DNA of 64,000 nt from Euphorbia lathyris (lineage: Eukaryota > Streptophyta > Magnoliopsida > Malpighiales > Euphorbiaceae), in NCBI RefSeq assembly GCF_963576675.1, contig NC_088915.1, positions 32,765,501-32,829,500 of the forward strand, written 5' to 3'. Each line of letters opens with the position of its first letter. The first letter of the stretch is position 1. The notes beneath the pieces were generated by a model. That model did no database searches and was not told where the DNA came from. It saw only the letters and a list, made by a program, of their open reading frames with translations. Positions 30,752 through 43,200 of this stretch are shown piece after piece. Position numbers and translations under genes: made by a program.

Positions 30752-33700
30752 AATAATAAATACTTGCCCTGTAAGTGATTATAAAATGCAAACAATAATA
30801 GAAAAGACGTGGTTGAATTTTTAATATGGATTATTCGAGATAAAAAGGCAGTGGGAGATTGTAAAAAAGAAAACAAAGACAGAGCGGGAAATGAAATACA
30901 TCTCCCCCCTATTTTATTTTCTTAACATATCCAAAACATAAGCCCTTCTCCCTCTTTCTATTTCTCTCACACAATCGCTCACCCGTCTCCCTCCTCCACC
31001 GTCACCAGCATCTCCTACCAAAGACGACATCTCCTCCATCTTCTTTCATCTGTTTCTCTTCCTCTAGAACTATTTATCTCTCTCCTTATTTTTGGGCTTT
31101 CTTATTCTATCTCGAGGCGATGGCGACTCGAAGGAGACCGACGATGGCGCCAACATCCCAGTACCCAGATCTGTATACCAGCAGCACCAACCTGTCATTA
31201 CCTTGATCTTCTAACCAGAAGGTATTTGTTCTAGTTTTTTTTCTTCCGCGCCTGTTCGTTTAGGTTTTACATTCGCTTTTTATTGGATTGTCTAATTTGT
31301 TTTACTCGGTGTGATTTAGTTGGATTCGACTGGTACGAGTTCATCTTATTTTGTTGAATTACTATAGCCTGAATTGTGTTTTTCTCAGAATTTTATTTTA
31401 TTCATTGATACAACTTACGAGTTAAATTGGGGATTTTTGCTTGGAGACTGAATTGGCATTTGTCAATGTCGAATTGCGTGCTTTTAGATTAAGGTTATCT
31501 AATTCTTTTAGATTAAGGTCATCTATTGAAGTGTCAAACATAGTGCTAATCGGTTGATTTGGTCTCTATTAAGGTTGTGCTTATGACTAGATCCACTGGC
31601 CTATACACATTTTATAAGCCTTACCTGATGGATTCAGAACTTTAAATTTCAGTAAATTTTGAAATTGAATTGAAACTAAGTTATGGTGTGTGGGACAATT
31701 AGGCATAATACGTTTCTTTCTTCTTCTTTTATGTATTTGTGTGCTAGCTTATGCTAAATTACATCATAGAGAACATGTTTTGCACATTTTATTTATGAAT
31801 GAAAAGTTCTATACATTTATAATGCCGAAAAACTCCCTGTGGACAGTAATATTCAAGCATCATTTTTCTTAACTGGATTCATTATTGTTTTCCACAAGTA
31901 AAAGCTCCAAAAGCTATGTAAATAACAGGTCTTTACTCCCCCCCCCCCCCCCCCCCATCGTTTATAGTAATCTTGCTCTTGTATTTTTTTAGTAGTAAAT
32001 TCCAATTTAGTAAGGGTGGACTTCATTTGAGAATTAATAACTTATTCCTTGGGAGAGCTTTTGAGCTCATCACATAGCTGATTATGGTTGTGGATTAGAT
32101 TTTTAGCTTTATGTATTTAACAGAAAGGTTGAACTCTGGTCCCACTAATTTGCTTATAGCTATTTTTTTCTTTTTTTTCCTTTGGATATGTATAATACTG
32201 TTATCATTACATATTTTTGGGTTAATTATTTGATTATAGTTGATGTGCATATGGCTACTAGATTGCCTCTTATTTCAAATATGTTATTGCAAAGACCAAG
32301 TCTGAACAACTGCAGTCTATTTGGACATTGTTCCTACTGGTACTATTACACAGTTAGAAGAATCTATCTCTTTTGAAAGGAATTACCCTTGGTTCAGGTA
32401 AAGGAAATGTAGCTAGTCTCATTTGACTACAGTCAAGTGCTTAACATTACTAGTTCGTTGTCAGTTGGTCAGTATGATTGACCTTCTAAGGTTGTCTTGC
32501 AATCTTTGCACACCATTTGCTTCCTTTGATGAATCATTATTCTGCTTTGTGAAATTTTCTAATATGTTGTTCTAGGTTAGGTAAGGCACGTGTGCTTAAT
32601 GATATTATATACTAAGTGAAAATGGCCACTTCCATTTGCTTGTTTAAATGAGATTAAATGTTGGAGCAACTCTTGCTATATGACAATTGAATTGAGAAAA
32701 AAGCAAGAGAAATAAAAATGGTATATCTTTTCTTGTAGCTATTAATGTATTTCTGATGTTTCTACTTCCTAATGTCATTAATATATGTCGTCTGTCTTTT
32801 TTGTTCTAATTTTATTTATTACTTAATTGTATCTTATTTGAATTTTGTATTGTAGTCAACATATTTTGAAGATCCACTGCATACCTGAATTCTGAGATAT
32901 TTTGGAGATCCATTGCATACCTTAATTGTCCTTATATGATACTTGGGGCGGTAAGTATGCTTTCATAAGGCACTTCCTCTGAGGTGAAGTACCGGAGTAT
33001 AACTCGTATTTGAGAGTAGCTGGATACGCGTCCTTCCCTAATATCGTATATGTGGATGACGACTTGTATTCATAGGAATGAACCCTCTTTAAGTCAACCT
33101 TCCCTTGAGCTATAGTTTCTTAACTTAGTTTGGTTAGTAAGTCATTTCTTTGAGTTTACGTAACGAAAAAAAGTAACTTTCAGATTTAGACATTAAACTA
33201 GAAGATCAGCTTATTCTTCTTACAGTAAACCATAAGCTTTAGACGTCATTCTAGCTTTTTCTTCTTTAAAGTTTATTCTCAATATGTAAGAAAGATAAAT
33301 AAGATATAAGAATGTGTACTGCGAGTAGGTTTAGCCTTTTCTTCTTTGAGAAGCTCGCTTGTTGAGGCAGAGCTCTTAGTAAGATAATTGAATTAGTAAT
33401 TACATTGATGGACATTTTGATTTACTGTTTATTTGATTGTTCTGACTTTTTATGCTCTGAAGGAGAAGCATTCTCAATGTCTGTTGAATCTTAAAATAAT
33501 GAGTAGTTCTCATTTCTCAAATTAGGGGAATGACAGTCTTGATTATATTTATAGGCTCAGCAAGCTGAGGCAAAGGAAAACCAAAGGCTAGTGTACCCAT
33601 TTGCTACAATTGTAGGACATGATGGTTTTCAATGTGAAAACCAGAGGCCAGCGTACTCATTGAAAAACTTGGATGCAGCTGGTGATGATTTTCAACGTGA

Positions 33701-34640
33701 AGTTCAAGGTAAGCTGAAGAGGATAATCCGATCTAGTTATGTGATGCCGACAGTATGGACAATCATATTCTGTTGTTTGATGCAGCCGATGAGATTAAAA
33801 GTCCACAGCCATGTAATCCTGATGGTGAGTCAGATCATCCATATCCATGTGATGCTGCCGTTGAAGGTTAACCAGCAGTCTTGCTGTTCAAGTGGAGAAG
33901 CTAAGTCCTCTTGTGCTGCAAATAAGGTTTATATCTCAAAGCTTTAGTGATGAAACTTATGGGATTAATGGCTTGAACCTTTCCGCTTTTGCTGGTGAGA
34001 GTTTTGCGTAAACCCCTAACTCTGAATTTGAGATTGTTTGATGTCATCATATAGACCTGGTGAGGAGGTTGTGTAGCAGATTCATGGTAGAGTTGCAGCG
34101 TCTCTGAAGGTATTCTTCGAACTTCGGTGAAAGATTTAAGTTGCTAAGAATTGCTTTTGTACTATGTGCATGAAATGGGATAAGTATTGTATATCAGAGT
34201 GCATCTGATCTGCTATATTTAAGTGTAAGAGTCTACTTTAGCAACAAGTTATTATTGGATTGAATGGTCATTTTGATAATTTCCTAGTTGATTTTGTACT
34301 TCAGGATAAGAGACCTTTTGACAAGAAAACGATTGAGACGGGTTTTAAGCAAAAATTGATGCCATACTATTAGAAATTTATATACTGCTCTAAACTTGAA
34401 GGATCTGGATCATTATGAGCAGCATTGCAAGAGAAGGAAAGAGAAGTAACTGAAGTTGACGCTTTAAGCAAAGAATAATTACATATTATTCTTGTATTCT
34501 GTAATGAGCTAATATTTATCAAGTTATTTTGTAATTGTTGATATATTTTTGGATTTATAATTATTAATAATATTTCAATTTTAGTTTATACTGATTCCAT
34601 TCTTTTATTTTTATTTATTTTTAAATATTACTATGTCAGA
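30752..34640 (+). other. CACTA interior with captured gene-like exons
   Basis: No intact ORF. 30900-31220 looks like a plant 5' leader and first exon: a CT-rich tract (CCTCTTTCTATTTCTCTC), an ATG at 31120 giving MATRRRPTMAPTSQYPDLY, then AACCAGAAG before gtattt. 33556-33712 looks like an internal exon (TTTATAGGCTCAG acceptor; QAEAKENQRLVYPFATIVGH; CAAG before gtaagc), followed by further coding-like but broken sequence to about 33960, and again at 34304-34480. I do not recognise the gene. The orientation of all pieces is plus. It may be a captured host gene or a decayed CACTA gene. Confidence 0.5.
31938..31956 (+). repeat. Poly(C) run, 19 bp
   Basis: Uninterrupted run of C inside the CACTA interior. 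Length may be unreliable in sequencing. Confidence 0.9.
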
Positions 34641-35205
34641 AATCTGTCAGGAAATTTGTCAGAAATGAATCATTAGGGTCGCGAACTTGTGGTCGGTTCA
34701 AGACGTTGATTTATGAAAATGTGTATAAGGACATAATAATATGTAAGCATCGTAATTTAAAGACAATATTTTAGCTGTGAAATGTCATTGCATTGAGACA
34801 ATGAATTTTTTTTTAATTAATCGTCGTCAATGTAGCGACACTATTAAATTAAAATGTCTCCGTATTTAAGACACATCAATATTCTCTGAGGTGAAATAAC
34901 GACATAACAAATATTATGCGTCATTCACTTTGTGACGCTTTATTAAAACGTAGCGGTAATTTCTGAAATTAAAATTAAATAATATAAAAAAATCACGACA
35001 TTAAAAATGTAAGCATTGGAAAAATAATGACGTTTATATGCAATATGTTGTCACATTAAATTTACCCACACAATGCTTTATACGTCGCTAAAATTAACGA
35101 CACGCGATTTAATGACGTTTGTGACGACGCTTTGAAAAGCGTAGGTAAGCATTTAGGGACACCGAAAAGCGTTGCTAAACCTTAAATTTTAGCGTCTTTG
35201 TAGTG
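34641..35205. repeat. CACTA right subterminal repeat region
   Basis: Many short motifs such as GACGCTTT, AGCGTCG, GTAAGCAT and AATGACG in both orientations, paired with similar ones at 23011-23300. In CACTA elements such subterminal repeats bind the TNPA-like protein. No gene. Confidence 0.7.
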
Positions 35206-35775
35206 AAAAAATAGTGTACTGGTCAGTTTGCCTACGATTTGTAAAGTGGATCACATTTGATTTTTTTCCATTTAGATACTATAATATTCTCTTAATGTCC
35301 ATCCAATGAATGTCCCAATTGCATGTACTAGGAAATTTTATTGACGACAAAAGGAAATGACAAGCCAAATGAAAGTCAAGTACTGCAAATTGCCAACTAC
35401 ACTCTTATATTGGCGTGCATCAAGAAGTAGTGTACCCTCATCTACATATAATTTCTCAAATAGATTAGTTGGGTTGGAGATAGGTTTATTGTCCATCATC
35501 TTTGCTTTTTCCAGAATTGCAACACAATACTTGGATTGATTTAAAAAGAGCCCTTTCTGAGGCAATCCCACCTTAATGCCTAAGAAATAATGTAATATGC
35601 CAAGATTCTGAATTGAAAAATGAATTCTAGTAATTGGAGCAATCATTGAATTAAAGATACACAATTCTTAGTGACCAACAAATCATCCACATAGATAAGG
35701 CAAAATATTTAACTCGTACCAGATGCTAAAAAATACAATGAACTATCTATTTTAGATCCTAGAAAGCCAAATGAC
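35206..35775 (-). pseudogene. Copia relic 1, RT part (second part)
   Basis: The minus-strand frame 35664-35338 includes IQNLGILHYFLGIKVG and GLFLNQSKYCVAILEKAKM, the end of a copia RT. Upstream, LIYVDDLLVTKN (with the catalytic YVDD) and FLGSKIDSSLYFLA are readable up to 35775. Downstream, the frame continues across the CACTA insertion into 23010. Stops and shifts occur. ATGAC at 35771-35775 borders the next copia. Confidence 0.85.
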
Positions 35776-36014
35776 TGTTAAACAAGAGACCTTATGAAAA
35801 CCAACTTACTTTATTCATCGATTAGTTTCAGCTTAAATAGATAAGCTTACAAAGTAAACAAACTAGTCCTGGATTCTAGCCTAGAAAAACTGAAGTTAAA
35901 CAAACTCACTACTGGCCACTATTTCCACGTGATACCAGTAGCTAACAAATAGGAAGACTCAAACAGACTAACAACTTGAACCTAATGAACTTAATTAACA
36001 ATAATATGGTAACA
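35776..36014 (-). repeat. 3' LTR of copia element 2 (239 bp)
   Basis: On the minus strand it starts TGTTACCATATTATTG and ends CTTGTTTAACA. The short length is normal for Tork-type copia elements. The partner LTR is missing. Confidence 0.8.
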
Positions 36015-36041
36015 ATTCCTCTCCTAAACTAAATCATAGAC

Positions 36042-38028
36042 TTAGTTTATTTCAGTGATGTCACAGACTCCGAGTTTCTTCCTGCATTCCTGAAAAGCTT
36101 CCAATTTGAGTGGCTTTGTGAAGACATCTGCTACTTGATGTCTGGTGCCACAAAATTTCAGTTGAAGTATTCCATCATTCACTAAGTCACGCAAAAAATG
36201 GAAACGCACCTCAATATGCTTGCTCCTTCCGTGCAATACTGGATTCTTGGATAATTTAATTGTTGAGCTATTGTCACAATAAATCACTGGAGTTTTGTTG
36301 CTGTTGTAGCCAAGCTTCTCAAGTATCCTCTGCATCCAAATCATATGGCATGAACAGGCTGTTGCAGCTACGAACTCCACTTCAGTTGTACTTAAGGTAA
36401 CAATTGGCTGCTTCTTAGACGCCCAGGCTACAGCAGCATCACTCAAGAGGAAAGCATAGCCTGACGTGCTTTTTCTGTCTTCTATGCAGCCAGCATAGTC
36501 ACTGTCTGTGAAGCCTACTATCTCCTTATTGCCTTCCCTTTTATAAAGAATCCCATAGTTGATTGTTCCTTGTAGGTAACGTAGGATCCTTTTTGCTGCC
36601 AAGAAATGAAGCTCAGTGGGACAGGACATATATCTGCTAATCAAGCTTACTGCAAGCATTACATCTGGCCTTGTGGTGGTTAGGTACATCATGCTGCCTA
36701 CTAATTGCTTATAGAGTGAGCCATCGATTTTTACTCCATCAGTATCCTTGTGGATTTTGAAGCCTGGCACCATTGGATTGCATTCATTCATTCCAAACCT
36801 TTGTAGTACTTCCTTAATGTATTTTCTCTGATTGATAAACACACCACTCTCAGATTGTATTACCTCTATTCCAAGGAAGTACTTCATTTCTCCTAAGTCA
36901 GACATCTCGAACTCCCTCATCATGGACTGTTTGAACTCATCAAGCATTGCCTTATCACTGCCTGCATAAATCAGATCATCCACATAAAGACTTACAATTA
37001 GTCTTTCACCTTGCTCACTGATCTTTGTGAACAGTGTCTGTTCACTTTCATCTTTTTCAAAACCCATAGTTGTGAAGTAGGACTCGATTCGGCTGAACCA
37101 AGCCCTTGGAGCCTGCTTAAGCCCATATAAAGCTTTATTCAGTTTGTACACCTTATGTGTGGCATTCTTCACCTCATATCCTCTTGGTTGCTCAACATAT
37201 ACCTCTTTAGATAAATTTCCTTGCAAAAAGACCGATTTAACATCGAGTTGGTAAACAGTCCAACTTCTTTGAGCAGCCAATGCTAACATCATTCTCACTG
37301 TATCCATGCGTGCTACTGGGGCATATACTTCTTCATAATCAACTCCATACTTTTGAGCATACCCCTTCGCCACTAACCGAGCTTTATACTTTTGAATTTC
37401 TCCAAGTTGGTTAAGCTTGGTTTTGTAAACCCACTTAACACCTATGCTCTGAGCTCCCTTGGGTAAGTCAGTAAGTTCCCATGTATCATTCTTCTGGATG
37501 CTGCTGATTTCCTCATCCATTGCTTGCCTCCACGGTTTACTGGTAATGGCTTCCTCGAAGCTCATTGGATCAGTATTGGTAACCACAGAAAGAGCATACA
37601 GGCTGGCTTGCTGCTCATCTGCATCTGTATCTTCTTCACCACTCACATAATCTGCCATCCACAGTGGTGCTCTTCTATTTCTGTTTCCTCGTGCTCTTGG
37701 TTGTTCAATGGCATCTTCAGGAGCTAGTGAAGACTGTGTTGTGCCAGTGGAAGGGGAGACACTGATAAGCATTGGTGAGGCAGAAATTGGTGAGATAGAA
37801 GTAGGCTCCATTTCTTCTCATGCATTCTCTTGAGAGTTCTCTGCATTCTCAGCATCTTGGTGTGCAGCTGCACTGTTTTCCCATTCTAAGTCTAGCTCAA
37901 GCAGTTCAGTATAATCCTTATCCCAATCCCATTGCTTGTCTTCTTCAAAGACCACGTCTCTGCTAACTATGATTCTTTTGCTCAATGCATCATATAACTT
38001 GTACCCCTTGCTGTAATTTTTTTTATAA

Positions 38029-38033
<5 letters not shown>
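36042..38033 (-). pseudogene. Copia element 2 pol: RT and RNase H
   Basis: A single frame from 38033 to 36042 with one TGA near 37818. It starts just after integrase (GYKLYDALSKRIIVSRDVVF), then a linker, then RT (WELTDLPKGAQSIGVKWVYK; LDVKSVFLQGNL; SLYVDDLIYAGS near residue 274 of the long ORF) and RNase H (FTDSDYAGCIEDRKSTSGYA; CDNSSTIKLSKNP; VADVFTKPLK). These enzymes copy the element RNA to DNA. Only one stop breaks it, but half the polyprotein is missing. Confidence 0.92.

Positions 38034-38061
<28 letters not shown>
38032..38061. repeat. (AT)n microsatellite at a junction of two copia elements
   Basis: About 15 AT units separate the truncated pol of copia 2 from the 5' untranslated region of another copia, both on the minus strand. 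Confidence 0.95.
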
Positions 38062-38064
<3 letters not shown>

Positions 38065-38368
38065 TTTTAAAACGATTTTCAGAAAATAGGAAAAACTATT
38101 ATAGATTTTCCGATTTATCTTTCAGAATGAATAAAACTGATTTTATCAATCTAACCATAAAACTAATAGATTTTGTTATAATGATTATCAACCAAATTAT
38201 TAGGAACATATGCATAACCTATTTTAATTAACAATTAATTAAAACTTATTTATCTTTTAGAACTAATTAATTAAAACAGTTTTGTTAATCAACCTAACTA
38301 TAAATATTTATTCAATCTGATTGAAAAACTTCTAAATTTTCATATATGAAATAACGGATTTAACGCAT

Positions 38369-38380
38369 GCTCTGATACCA
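38369..38380 (-). promoter_or_regulatory. Primer-binding site (initiator tRNA-Met type)
   Basis: Minus strand TGGTATCAGAGC, one base after the LTR end, the usual copia site complementary to the 3' end of initiator tRNA-Met. Confidence 0.85.
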
Positions 38381-38381
38381 A

Positions 38382-40206
38382 TGAAGGAAAATAGGCTAAC
38401 GTATAGCAGCGGAAATATAAAAATTTTAACCTATTTCCATTAACCGCAAGATCCGTTAATCGTTATTTCATACAAAGAGGGATAAGAAGAAATACCTTTT
38501 AGATGTTCTATCTACCGTTGCAAACAAAGTTCCCACAACTCTTACTTCGAGTTCCCGAGCACAAAACAAAACAAACGAAGATCAAGTTAGAATCAACCGT
38601 TTATAACAACCAAAGTAGATTGTCTCTAATTAATCAACACAAGATCAAGGATAAAGAGAAAGAGATGAAAATCAATTGAACGGATGGAAGCGGTGAAAAC
38701 TCATCCTCGGTTAGGGGGGTTCGAATTCTCTCTCCTGGAATTAATTGTGGATTTCGAAAATCCTTAGTAGGGGGGTATTGATAATCACTTGTATTTAAAC
38801 CCTAGTTAGATAGAATTAGGTTACTTAATAGGAATTCAATTCGGAATAGAATTCTTTATTATTATCTATTAATATATCTAAATATAAAAGATAATAATGA
38901 TAACTTTATTGGATAATAATAGGAGTAATGTAATCTAATTAAAACTCCTAACTTATTTATCCTTTAATTAATTTAATTCATAATCCTAATCTAATTAGGA
39001 TTTGATAAAATCAAATTAATCATTTATGTATTTCACTACATAAATTTCGCTCCCCCTTGGTTACTGGGCCCTATTGGGCTCAGTTGGGCTTCCTTCAATT
39101 AATTAACATCTGTCTCTCTTTTAGGTTCCAAGTCTTATGTGTGACCCATTAGGTTCTTATTGCTTCTAGCCGTATGCAACTTTATTATTTAATTTTCAAA
39201 GAATTATATTTAATCTTTGCATAACGGAATGATGTACAGAGTATGTGATTAGCAAGTCCGTAATCATTCCCCTAGAGCTATAAGAAGACAGGTTGATTCT
39301 GTCGTTGACCTTTCCGTATTAGTTACGGTATAATTCGATCCTTTATCAACTACGTCCTTGAACTGAATCTTATGACTATGGATAATGTCAAGTCACATAT
39401 AGCGAGATGTTCGTTTTACTTGTCACGGCCGAGTCAACTCCAATTAGATAGGTTAAGAGAAATCTGTATTTCAATCTTAAGCTATCACCTTGCAAGGATT
39501 TAGAGTCAAGTCTTCCACAAGCGATCCATGGACATATCTCCCATTTGTCGGGAGTGATAAATGCTCAATCCAATGTATAACGATCCTGCAATCACTTCCT
39601 GTGATACCCAACGTCTGCTGTTCACACCCCAGAGTCATCTCTGTTAAGGATCGTGTTACAACAGAGTCAAAGCGTCACATTCCGTAATCCAGAATACCAA
39701 TTAACATTCCTTTGAGTCTGAGGATTATTTATACCTATTAATACCAATGAGATGAACAGGTGACAAGGACGAATCTACCCATCCTGTTATCTCAAGTCGG
39801 GTCCCCAATCTAATGAACTACTTTCATCGGATCCGTGTAACTGTCTAGATATCTATATATATGAAGCTTGTTAGATCAGCTTTCTGTCGGACAGAAGACA
39901 TTGTTACATGCAAGTCTCAACCGCGATATGTCAATCCTAAACATATTGCTTGACTTGGGGTGGTTTTAAGTTTATTAGTTTATTACAAAGTTTCGTCTCA
40001 CTTCATGCTTATATGAACACTTTATAATCACTTTAAACAAACTTACGGATTTCCTTTTTATTATACTTTATTTAGTGCTTAAAAGGGATTGCCTTTATAT
40101 AGTTATAAAACATATATCTCATTAAAACAAATGATATAAAAGAACACTTCATTTATATTAAGTTTGTATCCTAGAACAATTATCTATAGGGCACTAAACC
40201 CCAACA
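38382..40206 (-). repeat. 5' LTR, 1825 bp, TGTTGGGG family
   Basis: On the minus strand it starts TGTTGGGGTTTAGTGCCC and ends TTTTCCTTCA just before the primer site. It shares with the split LTR at 51480-51961/63384-64000 such stretches as GGGGACCCGACTTGAGATAA and AAGGATCGAATTATAC. No gene; 39490-39687 is not coding. Confidence 0.85.
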
Positions 40207-43200
40207 TCGGGTGCAAGCACCACCGAATGGGTAGTGGTGGACATCCCCTTAGCCTACAACGCTATCATCGGAAGACACCTGCTGGCTAGCCTCAAAGCTG
40301 TGATTGACATCTCCGACCTATGCCTGAACCTACCGCATCAAAGCGGAAAGATCACCATCCAGGAAGACCGCATCTTGGCCAAGAAATTGCAATGGGAGGC
40401 AACTCAACCTCGGACGACACTCTACCTTGAGGACGGTCTGATGGATATGAGGGGGTACAATCCCACGCTGATTGAGCCGGTCGAAGACTGCCCGGTTGGG
40501 GAGAGCAAGACACTGAAGAAAGGGACTAGGCTATAGCCTTAGTTGGCCGATGAAATAAAGGCCGTTCTCACCAAACACTCAGACGTGTTCGCTTGGTGCA
40601 CCGAAGATATCATGGGTGTTTCACCCGAGCAGGCAACTCATAAGTTGAATATCGATCCTTTTGTCGAGCCTCTAAAACAGAAGAAGCAGATACAAGCAAA
40701 GGACAAGCAGGCAGCGGTCAAGGCAGAGACCGAGAAGCTTTTGGCTGTTAAATTTATTCGTGAGGTTCACTATCCGGATTGGCTTTCTAATGTTGTACTT
40801 GTAAAGAAAGCCAGTGGAAAGTACCGCATGTGTGTAGACTTTACCGACGTTAATAAAGCATGTCCCAAAGATTCTTACCCGCTGCCTAACATAGATCAAC
40901 TTCTCGATCAAACAACAGGACGCAAAATCCTATCCCAGTTTGATGCCATAGCCGGTTTTTAGCAAATACCCCTAGACCAAGCCGATGCCGAGAAAACCTC
41001 CTTCATAACGCATGAAGGCACATATTGCTACAATGTAATGCCTTGTGGCCTGAAGAACGCAGGAGCCACATATCAGCGACTGATAGACAAGATGTTTTCT
41101 CACCTCATCGGCAAGGCGGTACAAGTATACATCGACGACATGGTCTTCCTGAGCACTAATGAAGCGATCACCCGCGTGACTTAGCAGAAGTGTTTAAAAA
41201 TTTTCGGGATTACAACCTCAAACTCAACCCGGAGAAATTCTTCTTCAGAATTCGTAGTGGCAAGTTCCTTGGCTGTGTGGTTTCGAAAAAGGGTATTAAG
41301 CCAAATCTCGCAAAAATCGAGGCAATCTTAGAAATGAAGGCACCACACAATCTACAAGGCGTTCAGAGACTTAACGGGAGGGTCATCGCCTTGGGGCGGT
41401 TTATCTTGTGCTCGACACAGCGTTGCCTTCCTTTTTACAAAGCAATAAAAAAAGGAGCATCCCTTTAAATGGTCTACGGATTGTCAGGCGGCATTCAACG
41501 CCATTAAGACTTTTTTCGCCACGCCACCCCTACTATCAGTGCCAAAACAAGGCCGAGACATCCAGTTGTACTTCACCATAGCCGATGAAACCGTGGCAGT
41601 GGTTCTTACTCAAGTCGAAGGTACGGAGCTCTATCTGATATACTTATTAAGCAAGGTGCTCAAGGGAGTAGAGATCCGGTACTCTGAGGTTGAGAAGGCT
41701 CTTTTGGCCATTACACAAGCGTCCGAATGCCTACGGCCATATTTCCAAGCACATACAGTTGTCATCAAGACCAATTACCCTCTTAAAAAGGCAGTCCAGA
41801 AACCCGAGGTCTCCGATCGCATTACCAACTGGTCGGTCCGTCTGTCGCAGTTTGATGTACGCTTTGAGCCTCGCACTATGATCAAAGCTCAAGTACTCTC
41901 CGATTTCCTTGTCGAATTCATCGGGTCATCAACCGACGACCTCTCCCAGGATAAAGCTAATAACAATGACCATTGGACTATGAGTGTGGATGGGTCTTAT
42001 GGCCCGGGACGGGTAGGCGCGAGCATCGCCATTCAGGGACCTAACGACCTCCACTTATGGTACACCATCCGACTTGATTTTCCAACCACAAACAACCAAG
42101 CAGAGTATGAGGCCCTGATCGTGGCCCACCGACTAGCCAAGACAATGGTAACAGGGCACCTAACGATGTACTCAGACTCCAAACTCATCGTCAGCCATGT
42201 CAGTGTCACTTACAAAGCAAAAGACCCAATAATGTGTCGATACTTGGAGCTTTCCAAGTCCCTGCTCGAGGATCTCAAAAGCAAGGGAGTTACTTTCACC
42301 CTGAAACTCGTGCCGTGAGAAGAAAATGAAGAAGCAGATGGCATCGCCACCCTCGCAGCAGGCGAACAGTCTAGTGATCCGCATACCCTTATAGAAACCG
42401 TCGTTGCCCCAGCAATCACCGCGCAATGCTCTTTACATATCGACATGGCCAACGTGGCAGCAAACGGGTGGAGGAGTCAAATAATCAGATACCTAGAAGA
42501 TGGAGCCCTGCCGGAAGATAGGACTTAAGCATCCCTCGTGGTTCGACGATCCTGGCGGTATGCAATGCATGACGGTATCCTGTATCGGAAATCATCCAGC
42601 CAGCTTTGGCTTCGTTGCATTTCCGAGAATGAGGGAGATTATTGCCTAAAGGAGATACACCAGGGAGTCTGCAGTTCACATCAGGGTGCTCGGTCCATTG
42701 CAAAAAAGGCCAGGCTTCAGGGACTTTACTAGTAGACCATGGACTCGGATGCGGTCCGAATAGTGCGCAGGTGCCAGGCATGTCAAATGCACGCAAATAC
42801 CCATCATGCACCGGTGGCTCTCTTCAAAGGCATCATCGCACCCTGGCCTTTCGCTGTATGGGGGTTGATCTGCTCGGCCCTTTTCCGTTAGCTTTAGCAT
42901 AGAAGCGATTCATTGTAGTCACGGTTGATCACTTCACAAAATGGATTGAGGCAGAAGCCATCGCGAAGATAACCGCCGACAACGTCATAAGCTTCCTAAA
43001 ACGAACAATAATATACCGCTTCGGAGTCCCTCATTCTTTCATCACAGATAACGGGCGACAGTTTGACTGCAGTCAGTTCCACGACTTTTACTCCGAATGG
43101 GGCATCAGGGGACGCTACACTTCGGTTGCACACCCCCAGAGTAACAGACTCATTGAAGTGAGCAACCGAATGATTCTGCGAGGAATCAAAGCGCGCCTTT

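Larger units (their letters stand above)
23011..35205. mobile_element. CACTA element, 12.2 kb
   Basis: Left end CACTACAAAAAAAAG; right end TTTGTAGTG (CACTACAAAGACGC on the other strand). The 3-bp flanks are AAA on both sides (23008-23010, 35206-35208). Subterminal regions on both sides are rich in ACGCTTTT, GACACC and ACGTCATT motifs in both orientations. The host copia relic reads from one flank to the other. No CACTA transposase (TNP2-like) is visible, so the copy is non-autonomous. MULE B and a small MULE are nested inside. Confidence 0.9.
35776..38033 (-). mobile_element. Copia element 2, 5'-truncated (Tork/Tnt1-like)
   Basis: Minus-strand element inserted in copia relic 1. Its 3' LTR is 35776-36014, preceded (on the minus strand) by the purine tract AGTTTAGGAGAGGAAT. 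The pol gene is cut at 38033 by an AT microsatellite, so gag, protease, integrase and the 5' LTR are missing. Confidence 0.85.
38062..40206 (-). mobile_element. Long-LTR copia remnant: 5' LTR, primer-binding site and leader
   Basis: On the minus strand: an LTR from 40206 to 38382, then the primer-binding site TGGTATCAGAGC (38380-38369), then about 300 bp of AT-rich leader ending at the microsatellite. Body and 3' LTR are missing. The LTR is homologous to the one at 51480/63384. Long LTRs of this sort are seen in Angela/BARE-type copia, but the lineage is not proven. Confidence 0.8.

Noticed and set aside
31690..32376. Small hydrophobic open frames in the CACTA interior
   Set aside because: AT-rich intron-like DNA; no conserved motif.
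39490..39687. 65-codon open frame
   Set aside because: It lies in the 1825-bp copia LTR and is antisense to it, without similarity to anything I recognise.
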